Assembly: GCA_964578835.1 (NCBI GenBank)
Contig: CAZOEL010000014.1
Span: forward strand, 1 to 64,000
Length of the DNA: 64,000 bases
Direction: 5' to 3'
From: CAZOEL01 sp964578835
GTDB lineage: Bacteria > Desulfobacterota > Syntrophobacteria > Syntrophobacterales > Syntrophobacteraceae
Shown here piece after piece: positions 26,507 through 34,992 of this stretch. The first letter of the stretch is position 1. Every line of letters begins with the position of its first letter. The notes beneath the pieces are model-generated. The model was not told the DNA's origin. It made no database searches and saw only the letters and a program-made list of their open reading frames with translations. A program made the position numbers and the translations under genes.

Positions 26507-26535
26507 AACGTATTCTAAAAGTCTTTGTGTGTCAA
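26507..26535 (-). promoter_or_regulatory. Predicted promoter of tRNA-Leu
   Basis: On the minus strand, TTGACA, a 17-nt spacer, then TACGTT; the -10 lies 30 nt before the tRNA 5' end. It is in the 96-nt gap shared with the divergent ribF gene. Confidence 0.5.
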
Positions 26536-26572
26536 GGCATATTTTGTTGTTTGTGGAGGTGCAAAAGTTCGG

Positions 26573-27514
26573 ATGAATATTTTTGTCGGCATCGATAATG
26601 TTCGAAAACCTCTCAGAAATCCTGTGCTCACCATCGGGAATTTCGACGGAGTTCACTGCGGCCATCAAGCGCTTTTCGAGAAAGTCAAGGAATGGGCAAG
26701 AAAATATGACGGCGAATCGGTGGTGGTCACTTTCTTCCCGCATCCGCTGCAGGTGCTGTCTCCCGGCAACGGGCCGCCTTTCATAACGTCTCACGAGCGC
26801 AAGCTGGAGCTTATTGAGGCCGCTGGGATCGATACTACTATCGTGATTCCTTTTTCCAGGGACTTCGCCAGGATATCCGCTCAAGATTTTGTGAAGGAGC
26901 TCCTCGTCGACCGCTTGGGGGCCAGGGTGATTATTGTTGGCCACGACTATCGGTTCGGACAGGGGCGAGAAGGCAATATAGATTTTCTCAAAGATATGGG
27001 CGCGAAGCACGGTTTTGAAGTGGACCTCGTTTCAGGGATCGACATTGATGGAATCGTAGTGAGCAGCACCGCTATTCGACGAATGATTCAGGATGGCGAT
27101 ATTCATGCGGCGGAAAAGCTTTTGGGACGATGTTTCGAAATTACTGGACCGGTTGTCTCGGGGCGCAGCAGGGGTGGGAGACTGCTCGGCTTTCCCACAG
27201 CCAACATACGCTTGCCCGGCCTGGCTGCTCCGAAGAACGGCATCTATGCCGTAGAGATCCTGATCGATGGGGAGGTTTACGGCGGGGCCGCCAATCTCGG
27301 CTATAATCCAACGTTTGGGGACACGGAATTGTCGCTCGAAGCACACATTTTCGACTTCAACCAAAACATCTATGGAAAGACGATCACTGTACGCTTCATC
27401 GAGCGGCTGAGGGATGAAAAACGCTTTTCGGGGCCCGAGGAATTGGCCGCTCAGATAGGCAAAGATGTGGAGAAGGCTAAAGCCATTCTGCGGCTAAGAG
27501 GTTTGATGGCCTGA
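26573..27514 (+). CDS. ribF: Bifunctional riboflavin kinase / FAD synthetase
   Basis: The 313-residue enzyme phosphorylates riboflavin to FMN and adenylates FMN to FAD. The N-terminal nucleotidyltransferase domain has LTIGNFDGVHCGHQALFEKV (G-x-F-D-G-x-H-x-G-H) and VGHDYRFGQGREG. The middle segment VSSTAIRRMIQDGDIHAAEKLLGR is the family STxIR motif. The C-terminal kinase domain has GGRLLGFPTANIRLP, then GIYAVEILIDGEVYGGAANLGYNPTF (in two parts) and LEAHIFDFNQNIYGK. The ATG at 26573 follows GGAGGTG by about 9 nt; an upstream frame from 26525 is too close to the tRNA promoter. A strong terminator follows. Confidence 0.95.
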   Translation: MNIFVGIDNVRKPLRNPVLTIGNFDGVHCGHQALFEKVKEWARKYDGESVVVTFFPHPLQVLSPGNGPPFITSHERKLELIEAAGIDTTIVIPFSRDFARISAQDFVKELLVDRLGARVIIVGHDYRFGQGREGNIDFLKDMGAKHGFEVDLVSGIDIDGIVVSSTAIRRMIQDGDIHAAEKLLGRCFEITGPVVSGRSRGGRLLGFPTANIRLPGLAAPKNGIYAVEILIDGEVYGGAANLGYNPTFGDTELSLEAHIFDFNQNIYGKTITVRFIERLRDEKRFSGPEELAAQIGKDVEKAKAILRLRGLMA

Positions 27515-27533
27515 AATTGCGACTGTTTGATCG

Positions 27534-27568
27534 GAGGCGGCTCTGCTATGTAAGAGGCCGCCTTTTTT
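27534..27568 (+). terminator. Rho-independent terminator of ribF
   Basis: GGAGGCGGCTCT pairs with AGAGGCCGCC (one bulge) around an 8-nt loop, followed by TTTTTTGTT. It starts 20 nt after the ribF stop and ends just before the convergent hflX stop. Confidence 0.75.
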
Positions 27569-27570
27569 GT

Positions 27571-29331
27571 TCAATGTATCATGTCGGAAGCGAAGAAGGA
27601 GTCCTCTCCTTCCGAGAGCGTCGCGGCTTCGTCTTGGGGGGCCGCCAGTATTGCCTGCTCGAGCAAGGCTTCGACTTGATCCTGCATTTTCACAATTAGC
27701 GGCTCCAGTGTGGCTGTGGAGAGAGCCGAGATGGCCACCGCTCCATGACGTCTGATTTGGCGCTCGAGAAATTCCTGATCGACAAGGTCTCTTTTGTTGA
27801 GAACGAGCACGGTCGGTTTTGTGTCCAACTCCAGCTTCGTCAGGATTCTGTTTACAGCTTCCATCTGCTCTTCGAACCGCGGATTTGAGATATCGACGAC
27901 ATGAAGCAGCAGATCCGCATCGTTCAGTTCTTCCAGCGTTGCTGCGAATGCGTCCATCAAATCCTTGGGAAGGTCCCGGATGAAACCCACCGTATCCGTA
28001 ATGATAACTTCGAAATCTCTGGGAAAGCGCAATCTCCTGCTTGTTGGGTCGAGAGTGGCGAAGAGCTTGTTTTCGACGAGCACATAGCTGTTTGTCAGCG
28101 TGTTGAGGAGCGTGGACTTTCCTGCATTGGTGTAACCCACGATGGAGATGGTGGGCAGATCCTTCCTGAGTCTTCTGGATCTTCGCTGAGAGCGGTTCTT
28201 TCGAACCGTGCGGAGCTCGTTTTCAAGATGTGTGATCCTGTCCTTGGTGCGCCGACGGTTGATTTCGAGAGTTGTCTCGCCGGGACCCCGCGCGCCGATG
28301 CCTCCTGTAAGCCTCGAGAGGGCGTCGTCCTTTACCCCGAGCCGGGGAAGCAGGTACTTGAGTTGAGCCATCTCGACCTGAATCTTGCCTTCACGGCTTT
28401 GAGCCCGTTGGGCAAAGATATCCAGAATGAGCTGAGTCCGGTCGATTACGCGCAGCTCCGTGCTGTCCGTGAGGGCTTTGACCTGAGACGGGTTCAACTC
28501 CTGATCGAATATGAGGAGATCCACGCCGCACTGAAGCGCCCGTAGCACAATTTCGCCAAGTTTGCCTTTCCCTATCAGGTACTTGCGATTGACTTCGCGC
28601 TGCCGCTGAATAATGGTGTCGGCCGCGATAATTCCACTGGCTTGGGCAAGCTCCGCCAATTCGTCCATGGATGCTTTTGCCGTTTCCCTGTCGGCGCTTG
28701 TCACGCTGACGAGTATCGCCCGGTCCTGCTGCATGGCGGCTGGGATGGCCAGACGATTGCGCTCGAGCTCCTCTTCCAGCGATTGCACAAGCTGTTGGAA
28801 GTCAAGATGCGGATCGTAACAGGGGATGGGAGGCAGAACGTCCCAACCACGAGACCCGGCGTGACCGCCGCCCGGCAGCACATGGGCTATTTCGAGCAGC
28901 GTGGCGCCGCCATTGCGGTCCACGCGGACGGCTGCGACGCAGTCGAGACGCAGGAAGATCAAGTCCATGAGATCGTCTTCCGAAAGGGCTTCTTCCCGCA
29001 GGTGAGTATGCACGAGGCGGAGTCCTCTGAGGCGCGATCGCCCGCCGCGGCTTTTGGGGAGGTCTGGAATGTATAGCGAGCGAGGGCCTCCCACCAGAAC
29101 CATTTCTACCGTCCCGTCCCGCGCGATGAGAAGCCCCAACTGGCGTCCGCATTCGAATGAAAGGTGAGCAAGATCGCGAGATAGATCCGGTGAGATGACC
29201 TGGTCGTGAGGCGCCTTGCGTCTGTAGAGCTTTTCAATGCGTTGGCGGATGCTGCTCTTTAGGCCATTGGCGTTGCCGTAGATTCTCGTGATATTACTCT
29301 CCTTTCTTTTATGGCTTGTGGCGAAGATCAA
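27571..29331 (-). CDS. hflX: Ribosome-associated GTPase HflX (start codon uncertain, possibly ATC at 29292)
   Basis: HflX splits stalled or stressed 70S ribosomes. The protein has the HflX N-terminal domain (DRAILVSVTSAD; GKGKLGEIVLRALQCGVDLL), the linker GGIGARGPGETTLEINRRR, and the G domain: G1 GYTNAGKSTLLN, switch ATLDPTSRRLRF, G3 DTVGFIRDLP and G4 LNKRDLVD. The only standard in-frame start near the N-terminus is TTG 29331, inside the 3' end of paaK and with no ribosome-binding site. A strong AAAGGAG (29305-29299) lies between the paaK stop and an in-frame ATC at 29292, six nt downstream, and residues from there (ITRIYGNANGLKSS) match where HflX proteins usually begin. A non-AUG start or a local base error is therefore likely. 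The coordinates give the longest standard frame. Confidence 0.9.
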   Translation of the reverse strand: MIFATSHKRKESNITRIYGNANGLKSSIRQRIEKLYRRKAPHDQVISPDLSRDLAHLSFECGRQLGLLIARDGTVEMVLVGGPRSLYIPDLPKSRGGRSRLRGLRLVHTHLREEALSEDDLMDLIFLRLDCVAAVRVDRNGGATLLEIAHVLPGGGHAGSRGWDVLPPIPCYDPHLDFQQLVQSLEEELERNRLAIPAAMQQDRAILVSVTSADRETAKASMDELAELAQASGIIAADTIIQRQREVNRKYLIGKGKLGEIVLRALQCGVDLLIFDQELNPSQVKALTDSTELRVIDRTQLILDIFAQRAQSREGKIQVEMAQLKYLLPRLGVKDDALSRLTGGIGARGPGETTLEINRRRTKDRITHLENELRTVRKNRSQRRSRRLRKDLPTISIVGYTNAGKSTLLNTLTNSYVLVENKLFATLDPTSRRLRFPRDFEVIITDTVGFIRDLPKDLMDAFAATLEELNDADLLLHVVDISNPRFEEQMEAVNRILTKLELDTKPTVLVLNKRDLVDQEFLERQIRRHGAVAISALSTATLEPLIVKMQDQVEALLEQAILAAPQDEAATLSEGEDSFFASDMIH

Positions 29332-30631
29332 TCAAACGCACTGCTTTGCCCTCGCTTCGGGGTAGGCTGAAGGGCTCGACAAGCTCGACTTTGGGCGTAA
29401 CGAGCAGTTCGTCTCTCAACCCGTGCGTAATCTTGTTGCGGATGCGCTGCAGATGCCGCATGTCTTCGACAAATATCCTTTCGGTCACTTCGACCCTGAC
29501 CGTGATGTCATCGATGTCGTTTTCCTGCTGAAGCACAATCACGTAATTGTTGCCCACTTCAGGTATATTCATTAGAACCTGTTCCACCTGAATCGGAAAG
29601 ATATTCACGCCCTTAATTATGAACATATCGTCCGAGCGTCCCTGAATGCGGTCGATGCGACGATGCTCCCTGCCGCACTCGCACCTTCCAGGAATGAATC
29701 GGGTGAGATCTTTGGTGCGGTATCTTATCAGAGGCATGGATTCGCGATTGATGGTTGTCATCACCAATTCTCCGATAGCTCCTTCCGGCACGGGCTCCAG
29801 TGTTATCGGGTCGATGATTTCGACCACGTATGCGTCTTCCCAGATGTGCATGCCGGTCTTGGCCGGGCATTCAAAAGCAACGCTCGGTCCGTTCATTTCG
29901 GAGAGCCCGTAGCTATTATAAACATCTATTCCGTAAAAGCTCTCAACGCGCTTGCGGACTTCCTCCGAATAAGGCTCGGCGCCCATGAAGGCGGCGCGAA
30001 GCTCGAGATCCCGCCTTGGGTCAACTCCCGACTCCGCGAGAACATCCATCAGCCTTAGCGCATAGCTCGGGATGATGTGGATGTGCGTCGTAGAGAAATC
30101 CTTCATGAGCTGAATCTGTCGTTTGCTGTTTCCCGGACCCGAGGGGATGGTGAGAAGTCCAAGCCTCTCCGCTCCATAATGAAAGCCGAGGCCGCCGGTG
30201 AAAAGGCCGTATCCGGTAAGGTTTTGAAACGTGTGGCCGGGTCTCGCTCCCGTCATATACATGCATCTCGCCATCAGATCGGCCCACACATCGATATCCG
30301 CCTTGGTGTAAAAGATGGCGGTGGCCTGACCGGTCGTGCCGGATGAAACGTGCACGCGCACCAACTTGTCCTTGGGCGTGCATAGAAGGCCGTACGGGAA
30401 GGTTTCTCTCAGCTCGTTCTTGGTTGTAAAGGGCAGATGGGAGATGTCCCGTATGCTTTCTATTGCAGAAAAGTCTATGTGCGCGTCTTCAAATTTCCTT
30501 GCATAGAAGTCGTTTCGGGAAACTACCTCGAGGGTCTTCCTCAGCCGCCCGAGCTGGAGCTTCTCCAGTTCAGACCGTTCCATGGTTTCGATCGACGCAT
30601 CCCAGTATTGTTCGTTGTTCATCATGTGCAT
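29309..30631 (-). CDS. paaK: Phenylacetate-CoA ligase family, AMP-forming
   Basis: The 440-residue ligase converts an aryl acid such as phenylacetate, with ATP and CoA, to its CoA thioester. Motifs: VRVHVSSGTTGQATAIFYT (P-loop of adenylate-forming enzymes), AAFMGAEPYSEEVRKRVE, VYNSYGLSEMNGPSVAFEC, LIRYRTKDLTRFIPG, CECGREHRRIDRIQGRSDDM and FIIKGVNIFPIQVEQVL. Length (about 430-440) and the C-terminal FPIQVE segment are typical of PaaK, shorter than general acyl-CoA synthetases. In anaerobes PaaK homologues often accompany indolepyruvate ferredoxin oxidoreductase in aromatic amino acid catabolism; no such gene is here. It lies 112 nt downstream of dnaB and its stop is 16 nt before the hflX candidate start. 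Confidence 0.9.
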   Translation of the reverse strand: MHMMNNEQYWDASIETMERSELEKLQLGRLRKTLEVVSRNDFYARKFEDAHIDFSAIESIRDISHLPFTTKNELRETFPYGLLCTPKDKLVRVHVSSGTTGQATAIFYTKADIDVWADLMARCMYMTGARPGHTFQNLTGYGLFTGGLGFHYGAERLGLLTIPSGPGNSKRQIQLMKDFSTTHIHIIPSYALRLMDVLAESGVDPRRDLELRAAFMGAEPYSEEVRKRVESFYGIDVYNSYGLSEMNGPSVAFECPAKTGMHIWEDAYVVEIIDPITLEPVPEGAIGELVMTTINRESMPLIRYRTKDLTRFIPGRCECGREHRRIDRIQGRSDDMFIIKGVNIFPIQVEQVLMNIPEVGNNYVIVLQQENDIDDITVRVEVTERIFVEDMRHLQRIRNKITHGLRDELLVTPKVELVEPFSLPRSEGKAVRLIDLRHKP

Positions 30632-30743
30632 CTCGTTTCAGCCTTTTGAAGCAATCGAAGGCGATCACGTGGTTTATCAAGTCATGTTCAATTCACACAG
30701 AGGGGAGAAAAACGAAGAAGGCCTTCAGCTCATGTAAATCCGG

Positions 30744-32081
30744 TTAGGAGCTATAGGCCAGGTTTTCGAAGCGAGTATAAGACTTTACGTAAGCAAGCTT
30801 GGCTGTTCCCGTCGGTCCGTTTCTCTGTTTTCCAATAATGATCTCGGCGATTCCCATATCCGAGGTCTCCTTGTTGTATACCTCGTCTCTGTAGATGAAG
30901 GCGATCACGTCCGCATCCTGCTCGATGGCGCCCGATTCTCGCAAATCGCTCAACTGAGGGCGCTTATCATGGCGCTCTTCCACCTTGCGATTGAGCTGGG
31001 ACAGAGCGATCACCGGAATGAAGAGCTCCTTCGCCAAAGCCTTGAGAGACCTCGAGACCTCCGAGATTTCCTGCTCGCGTCGCTCCACTCCCTCCCGGCC
31101 TCTCATGAGCTGGAGATAATCGACGACAATCATGCCGAGCCCCCGATCGGCCATCATTCGTCTGGCCTTGGCGCGCAGTTCGAGCGCCGAAATTGCGGGA
31201 GTGTCATCGATGTAGATGGGAGTGTCCATGAAGGCGCTTGCCGCTGAGATCATTTTAGCGGCTTCATCGCGGCTCAAGAAGCCGGTGCGGATTTTTTGCG
31301 AGTCCACGCGCGCTTCCGCGCAAAGCATACGCATCGCGAGCTGCTCTTTGCTCATTTCAAGCGAGAAAAAACCCACCGGTACGCCGCTTTGCAAGGCTGC
31401 GTTTCGGGCGACGTTGAGGGCGAAGGCCGTCTTGCCCATGCTGGGCCGGGCCGCCAAAATGATCAGATCCGATCTTTGAAAGCCCGCGGTGAGCTTATCG
31501 AGGTCCGCGAAGTGGCTGGGCACACCCGAAACCCCATGGTACTCATGATAATTCTCGATGGTTTCAATGGTCTTTTTGACGACTTCCTTGATGGAATAAT
31601 AGCTGGAGCGAAGACTCTTCTCCGTTATTGAGAAAATTGACGCTTCGGTGTCGTCCAGGATCTCTTCTACGCTCTTTCCCTTACCGTAGCACCAGGAGCT
31701 GATTTCATTGGCGACCTGGATCAGGCGGCGCAAGATCGCTTTGTCGCCAACAATCTTGGCGTATGCGCCGACATTCGCAGCGGAAGGAACCAACTCGGCG
31801 AGCGAGGCCAGGTATGTGGCCCCGCCAACGGCTTCGAGCTGGCTCTTTTCCGCCAGGTATTCCGCTACAGTCAGGAGGTCTATGGGCTCGTTACGTTCGA
31901 AAAGATCCTGGAAGGCGCGATAAATAGCACGATGAGCATCCCTGTAGAACTCGTCTCCCTTAAGAACCTCCAGGGCGGAAGGCAAACCGTCGCTGTCGAT
32001 TAAAATGCCTCCCAAAAGCGATTGTTCGGCTTCGATTTGCTGGGGGGGGATCTTTCTCAGCTCTTCGGCGATACTCTCCAC
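30744..32081 (-). CDS. dnaB: Replicative DNA helicase DnaB
   Basis: The 445-residue hexameric 5'-3' helicase of the replication fork has an N-terminal domain with PPQQIEAEQSLLGGILID and a RecA-like C-terminal domain with Walker A AARPSMGKTAFALNVARNAA, GFFSLEMSKEQLAMRML, Walker B LGMIVVDYLQLM, VIALSQLNRKVEERHDKRP and LRESGAIEQDADVIAFIYRD. No intein interrupts it. The start is GTG 32081, four bases after the rplI stop, with AAGGAAG upstream. It is the last gene of the rpsF-rpsR-DUF2232-rplI-dnaB series, a conserved order in this group. Confidence 0.96.
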   Translation of the reverse strand: MESIAEELRKIPPQQIEAEQSLLGGILIDSDGLPSALEVLKGDEFYRDAHRAIYRAFQDLFERNEPIDLLTVAEYLAEKSQLEAVGGATYLASLAELVPSAANVGAYAKIVGDKAILRRLIQVANEISSWCYGKGKSVEEILDDTEASIFSITEKSLRSSYYSIKEVVKKTIETIENYHEYHGVSGVPSHFADLDKLTAGFQRSDLIILAARPSMGKTAFALNVARNAALQSGVPVGFFSLEMSKEQLAMRMLCAEARVDSQKIRTGFLSRDEAAKMISAASAFMDTPIYIDDTPAISALELRAKARRMMADRGLGMIVVDYLQLMRGREGVERREQEISEVSRSLKALAKELFIPVIALSQLNRKVEERHDKRPQLSDLRESGAIEQDADVIAFIYRDEVYNKETSDMGIAEIIIGKQRNGPTGTAKLAYVKSYTRFENLAYSS

Positions 32082-32085
32082 GCTT

Positions 32086-32532
32086 TTATTCTTCCTTTTC
32101 CACCACTACCTTCACATTCGACGAGATCTGAGCGCCCACCCGGATGGAAACGGTAAACTCACCAAGTTGTTTGATCGGTTGATCCATTTGAATGTTTTTC
32201 CGCTCGATATCGAAGCCGCGCTCCGCCAGAGCGCTCCCAATGTCCGTAGCGCTCACTGACCCGTAAAGCTTGTCGTCTTCAGACACCTTGCGGCGTAAAT
32301 TAATCGTCACCCGATTCAGCTTCTCGGCGAACGAGAGCATTTCTTGGCGGACTTGCTCGCGTTTTCTCGCCAGCAGGCGCTTTCTGTGCTCAAGCTCCTG
32401 AACGTTCTTTCCCGTTGCAGTCAGAGCCAGTCCCTTCGGCAGAAGGAAGTTGCGGGCGTACCCGGGCGCTACATTGACTACATCGCCTATCTCACCCAGC
32501 GATGAAATGCTTTCTGTCAGAATTACTTTCAT
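32086..32532 (-). CDS. rplI: 50S ribosomal protein L9
   Basis: The 148-residue L9 has the conserved N-terminal rRNA-binding domain (MKVILTESISSLGEIGDVVN; GYARNFLLPKGLALTAT), the long connecting helix rich in R, K and E, and the C-terminal domain (KLYGSVSATDIGSALAERG). AAGGAG precedes the ATG. The stop is four bases from the dnaB start, so the two are probably cotranslated. Confidence 0.97.
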   Translation of the reverse strand: MKVILTESISSLGEIGDVVNVAPGYARNFLLPKGLALTATGKNVQELEHRKRLLARKREQVRQEMLSFAEKLNRVTINLRRKVSEDDKLYGSVSATDIGSALAERGFDIERKNIQMDQPIKQLGEFTVSIRVGAQISSNVKVVVEKEE

Positions 32533-32564
32533 GATGATCTCCTTGAGATGCTTTGTCCAAGCAC

Positions 32565-33545
32565 TTAATCAGGTTCTCGCGACAAGCGCCTGAAATCGAG
32601 CCACATATCGAAAAGGCCCATGAGAATGGCCCCTATTGTCGCAAACTGCTGGAGCAGCACAAAGCCAAAAAGAACGGTCCTCAGAAGGCGGGGCAGCTTC
32701 CATTTTTCAAAATAAAAGGTCATTATGGAAAGCCCCTGAAAAAGGTAGACGGTTCCGAAAACGATCAGCGCGTTCAATGCGCCCATTCTCGCAACATTCG
32801 ATGGCAAAAGGAGCATGACCCCTGCGGCGATGGCCGCCCACACCAGAGGCTCCGGAGCTTTCCAGAGGGACCACTCGTTCCAGGGGGGCAAAGGCAAGCC
32901 CCGAAGCCGGTTGTAGCGCTTCGTCATGAGCACGTTCAGCCACGAGATGACGAGGGCCGAAGAGAGCGCCGCGCCCGGGAGAAGCCTGACGATCAGCGGC
33001 ACAGTCTGGTGCAGAGCTTCTTCCACCATGAGCTTTTCCGCGGAGGAGACGCCGTATTGCTGGAGCGCGAGCGATATCGCTTTTCTAAATCCGTCTTCGA
33101 GGCGCTTTACAAGCTCCGCATCGGCCCCGCCGTGCAGCACGAAAAAGGTCAGCGCTCCCAATACGAAGATGAACAGGCTGGCGGCGCCGATCGTCTTTTC
33201 CGCAGACCACTGCTTGCGCATTCCCAATCCGAGAAAGAGCCCCAGGTAGAGAAGCTCCAGAAAAAAGGGTATGCTCAGCGTCATATTCAGCAGCGAAAGA
33301 ATCACAGAGCCGGCCAAAGCCGATCCTCCCGGAATAGCGTATCCCAGGGGGCTGCCCCACCGGTAGTAAAACAGCAATGTGGGCAACGGAGTGAAGACGC
33401 CGGCCAGAAAGCCCATAACAGGAATCAGCATCGTCGACATAAAGAATAGAAGCGTCGCTGCAATGCCGAAAGCAATTTCTCTGCCTACGGCAGGATTCTT
33501 GAAGGGCGCCGAATTCTCGTCACTTGGACTCATGAGCTCTTTCAT
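32565..33545 (-). CDS. DUF2232 (YybS-family) multi-spanning membrane protein
   Basis: The ~326-residue protein has about eight hydrophobic segments, e.g. FGIAATLLFFMSTMLIPVMG, LLPGAALSSALVISWLNVLM and VWAAIAAGVMLLLPSNVA. DUF2232/YybS proteins commonly sit between rpsR and rplI in Desulfobacterota and Firmicutes, as here; their function is not established, though the fold resembles membrane transport components. The ATG at 33545 is chosen over the TTG one codon earlier; neither has a strong ribosome-binding site. It is 32 nt upstream of rplI. Confidence 0.8.
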   Translation of the reverse strand: MKELMSPSDENSAPFKNPAVGREIAFGIAATLLFFMSTMLIPVMGFLAGVFTPLPTLLFYYRWGSPLGYAIPGGSALAGSVILSLLNMTLSIPFFLELLYLGLFLGLGMRKQWSAEKTIGAASLFIFVLGALTFFVLHGGADAELVKRLEDGFRKAISLALQQYGVSSAEKLMVEEALHQTVPLIVRLLPGAALSSALVISWLNVLMTKRYNRLRGLPLPPWNEWSLWKAPEPLVWAAIAAGVMLLLPSNVARMGALNALIVFGTVYLFQGLSIMTFYFEKWKLPRLLRTVLFGFVLLQQFATIGAILMGLFDMWLDFRRLSREPD

Positions 33546-33635
33546 CAAACACGGGCGTCGGACGAAGCTGCGACCGCCATCGGCCGTGAAGCGCCGACAG
33601 CGGTGAAGCAGCCCCGAATGCCTCTGTACGGCTCA

Positions 33636-33881
33636 CTAAACGTTTTGAACCGTTGTATAGGTCAACAACGCTATCTGACGCGCTCTCTTGATGGACAAAG
33701 TGAGCTCGCGCTGATGCTTGGCGCAGTTTCCAGAAATACGCCTGGGAACGATCTTGCCTCTTTCCGTAACGAAATAACGAAGTGTCTTGGGGTCCTTGTA
33801 GTCTATTCTCAAATCGCTGTCTACACAGAACCTGCAGACCTTGCGGCGATGGAACGTGCGTCGCTTGCGTCGAATAACCAT
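33636..33881 (-). CDS. rpsR: 30S ribosomal protein S18
   Basis: The 81-residue S18 has RRTFHRRKVCRFCVDSDLRI, then YKDPKTLRYFVTERGKIVPR and ISGNCAKHQRELTLSIKRAR. The cysteines (CRFC, plus NCAKHQ) mark the zinc-binding, cysteine-rich form. The ATG at 33881 has AAAGGAAG upstream; an upstream frame to 33923 adds a non-homologous leader. It lies 61 nt after rpsF. Confidence 0.96.
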   Translation of the reverse strand: MVIRRKRRTFHRRKVCRFCVDSDLRIDYKDPKTLRYFVTERGKIVPRRISGNCAKHQRELTLSIKRARQIALLTYTTVQNV

Positions 33882-33942
33882 AATTGTCTTCCTTTCGGTT
33901 TGAACGATGACTCTAAAGGGCAAAAGACAGCGCGGTCAAGAC

Positions 33943-34383
33943 CTACGCTTCATCCTCGTCTTCGGATTCCTCTCCCATTTCTTCGAGATCTTCTTCCTCG
34001 TAATCCTCAGATCTCGTGAGGGCTCCACCTTCTTCGTCCTCTCCAAATACGGGAGGAGCTGCAGCCTTGCGGGCTTCTTCCTTTTCGGGGTCGAAACGGT
34101 CTTCAAGCTTGACCGTTATGAACTTGAGGACGCGTTCATCGAGACGCATGTTTCGTTCCAGTTCCGCGACAAGCTCTGGGCCTCCGGCGTACTCCATCAA
34201 AATATAATGGCCCCGAGTGCGCTTCTTCACCGTATAGGCGAGTTTTTTCTTCCCCCAGGGGGCATAGCTGAGCACACTGCCGTTGTTGGATGTGACGATT
34301 GTCTGGAATTTTTCGTCAACTGCGGCGTTGACATCGTCCGGCAGGTCGGGGTCGATGATGAAAAAGGTTTCGTACTTTCGCAT
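33943..34383 (-). CDS. rpsF: 30S ribosomal protein S6 with long acidic tail
   Basis: The 146-residue protein has an S6 core of about 95 residues: MRKYETFFIIDPDLPDD, GKKKLAYTVKKRTRGHYILM and LERNMRLDERVLKFITVKLE. About 50 further residues end in a very acidic run of D and E with few other residues. E. coli S6 receives glutamates post-translationally; a long encoded acidic tail is seen in other deltaproteobacterial S6 proteins. AAGGAGG lies 8 nt before ATG 34383; a longer frame to 34638 has no homology upstream. First gene of the rpsF-rpsR-DUF2232-rplI-dnaB operon. Confidence 0.95.
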   Translation of the reverse strand: MRKYETFFIIDPDLPDDVNAAVDEKFQTIVTSNNGSVLSYAPWGKKKLAYTVKKRTRGHYILMEYAGGPELVAELERNMRLDERVLKFITVKLEDRFDPEKEEARKAAAPPVFGEDEEGGALTRSEDYEEEDLEEMGEESEDEDEA

Positions 34384-34558
34384 TCCTTCATCCTCCTTCT
34401 GGATATAAAGCCCCTTTCCGATCCACGGTTTGGAGCAAGGAGCTTGGTTATTGTGAACTGCATCTGCTAACATACTCGCGTAAAAAGCGTCAAGGCATTT
34501 TTTCGAACGGAATCGCCGAGCAGGCTTCGGAAAGGACTGGATCAGTTGACGGCAGGCG

Positions 34559-34915
34559 TCAAGGAGACGGTTTTTTTGACGGCACAAATTCGACGACGAT
34601 CTCGTTTTCCGCAGCCCAGCCAAGCTGTTGCCGCACAAGCTTCTCCTGGGCTCGAGGGTCCTTTTTCAACGCCTGAATCTTTCGAAACAGCTTATGATTC
34701 TGCTCCCTTAACTTCTTTATCTTCTGTGTCAGCTCTTCCACGTGCGCACACCGCTGTCTGTACCCGAGAATGCCCTGTGAGGAGAGAAAGATCCCATGGA
34801 AGATCAGGATATTCAGGACTATGAGTCCCGCGACAAGGATCTGAAGCACGTGGACACCCTTCAAGAAAGACGAAGAAGTCTTGAGCTCGTTGATTGTCGA
34901 GTTGAATTTGTTCAT
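34559..34915 (-). CDS. ftsB: FtsB/DivIC-type septum formation initiator
   Basis: The 118-residue single-pass membrane protein has a membrane segment HVLQILVAGLIVLNILIFHG at about residues 22-41. A coiled coil follows (HVEELTQKIKKLREQNHKL; FRKIQALKKDPRAQEKLVRQ), then the FtsB-like signature LGWAAENEIVVEFVPSK. FtsB forms the FtsQLB complex that activates septal peptidoglycan synthesis. GAGG lies upstream of the ATG. In many relatives ftsB follows eno; here it lies 77 nt after an ASKHA-domain gene on the same strand and 175 nt before rpsF. Confidence 0.88.
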   Translation of the reverse strand: MNKFNSTINELKTSSSFLKGVHVLQILVAGLIVLNILIFHGIFLSSQGILGYRQRCAHVEELTQKIKKLREQNHKLFRKIQALKKDPRAQEKLVRQQLGWAAENEIVVEFVPSKKPSP

Positions 34916-34992
34916 GGACTGTGGACCTCGTTTCCGCCAATCGACATAATTATAAGTCGGCTTCTGATGGGCTATGCGCCTCGTTTCAAAGC

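Noticed and set aside
32553..33449. A 298-codon plus-strand frame
   Set aside because: Opposite the DUF2232 gene; extremely rich in R, Q, H and K as expected for the complement of a membrane-protein gene.
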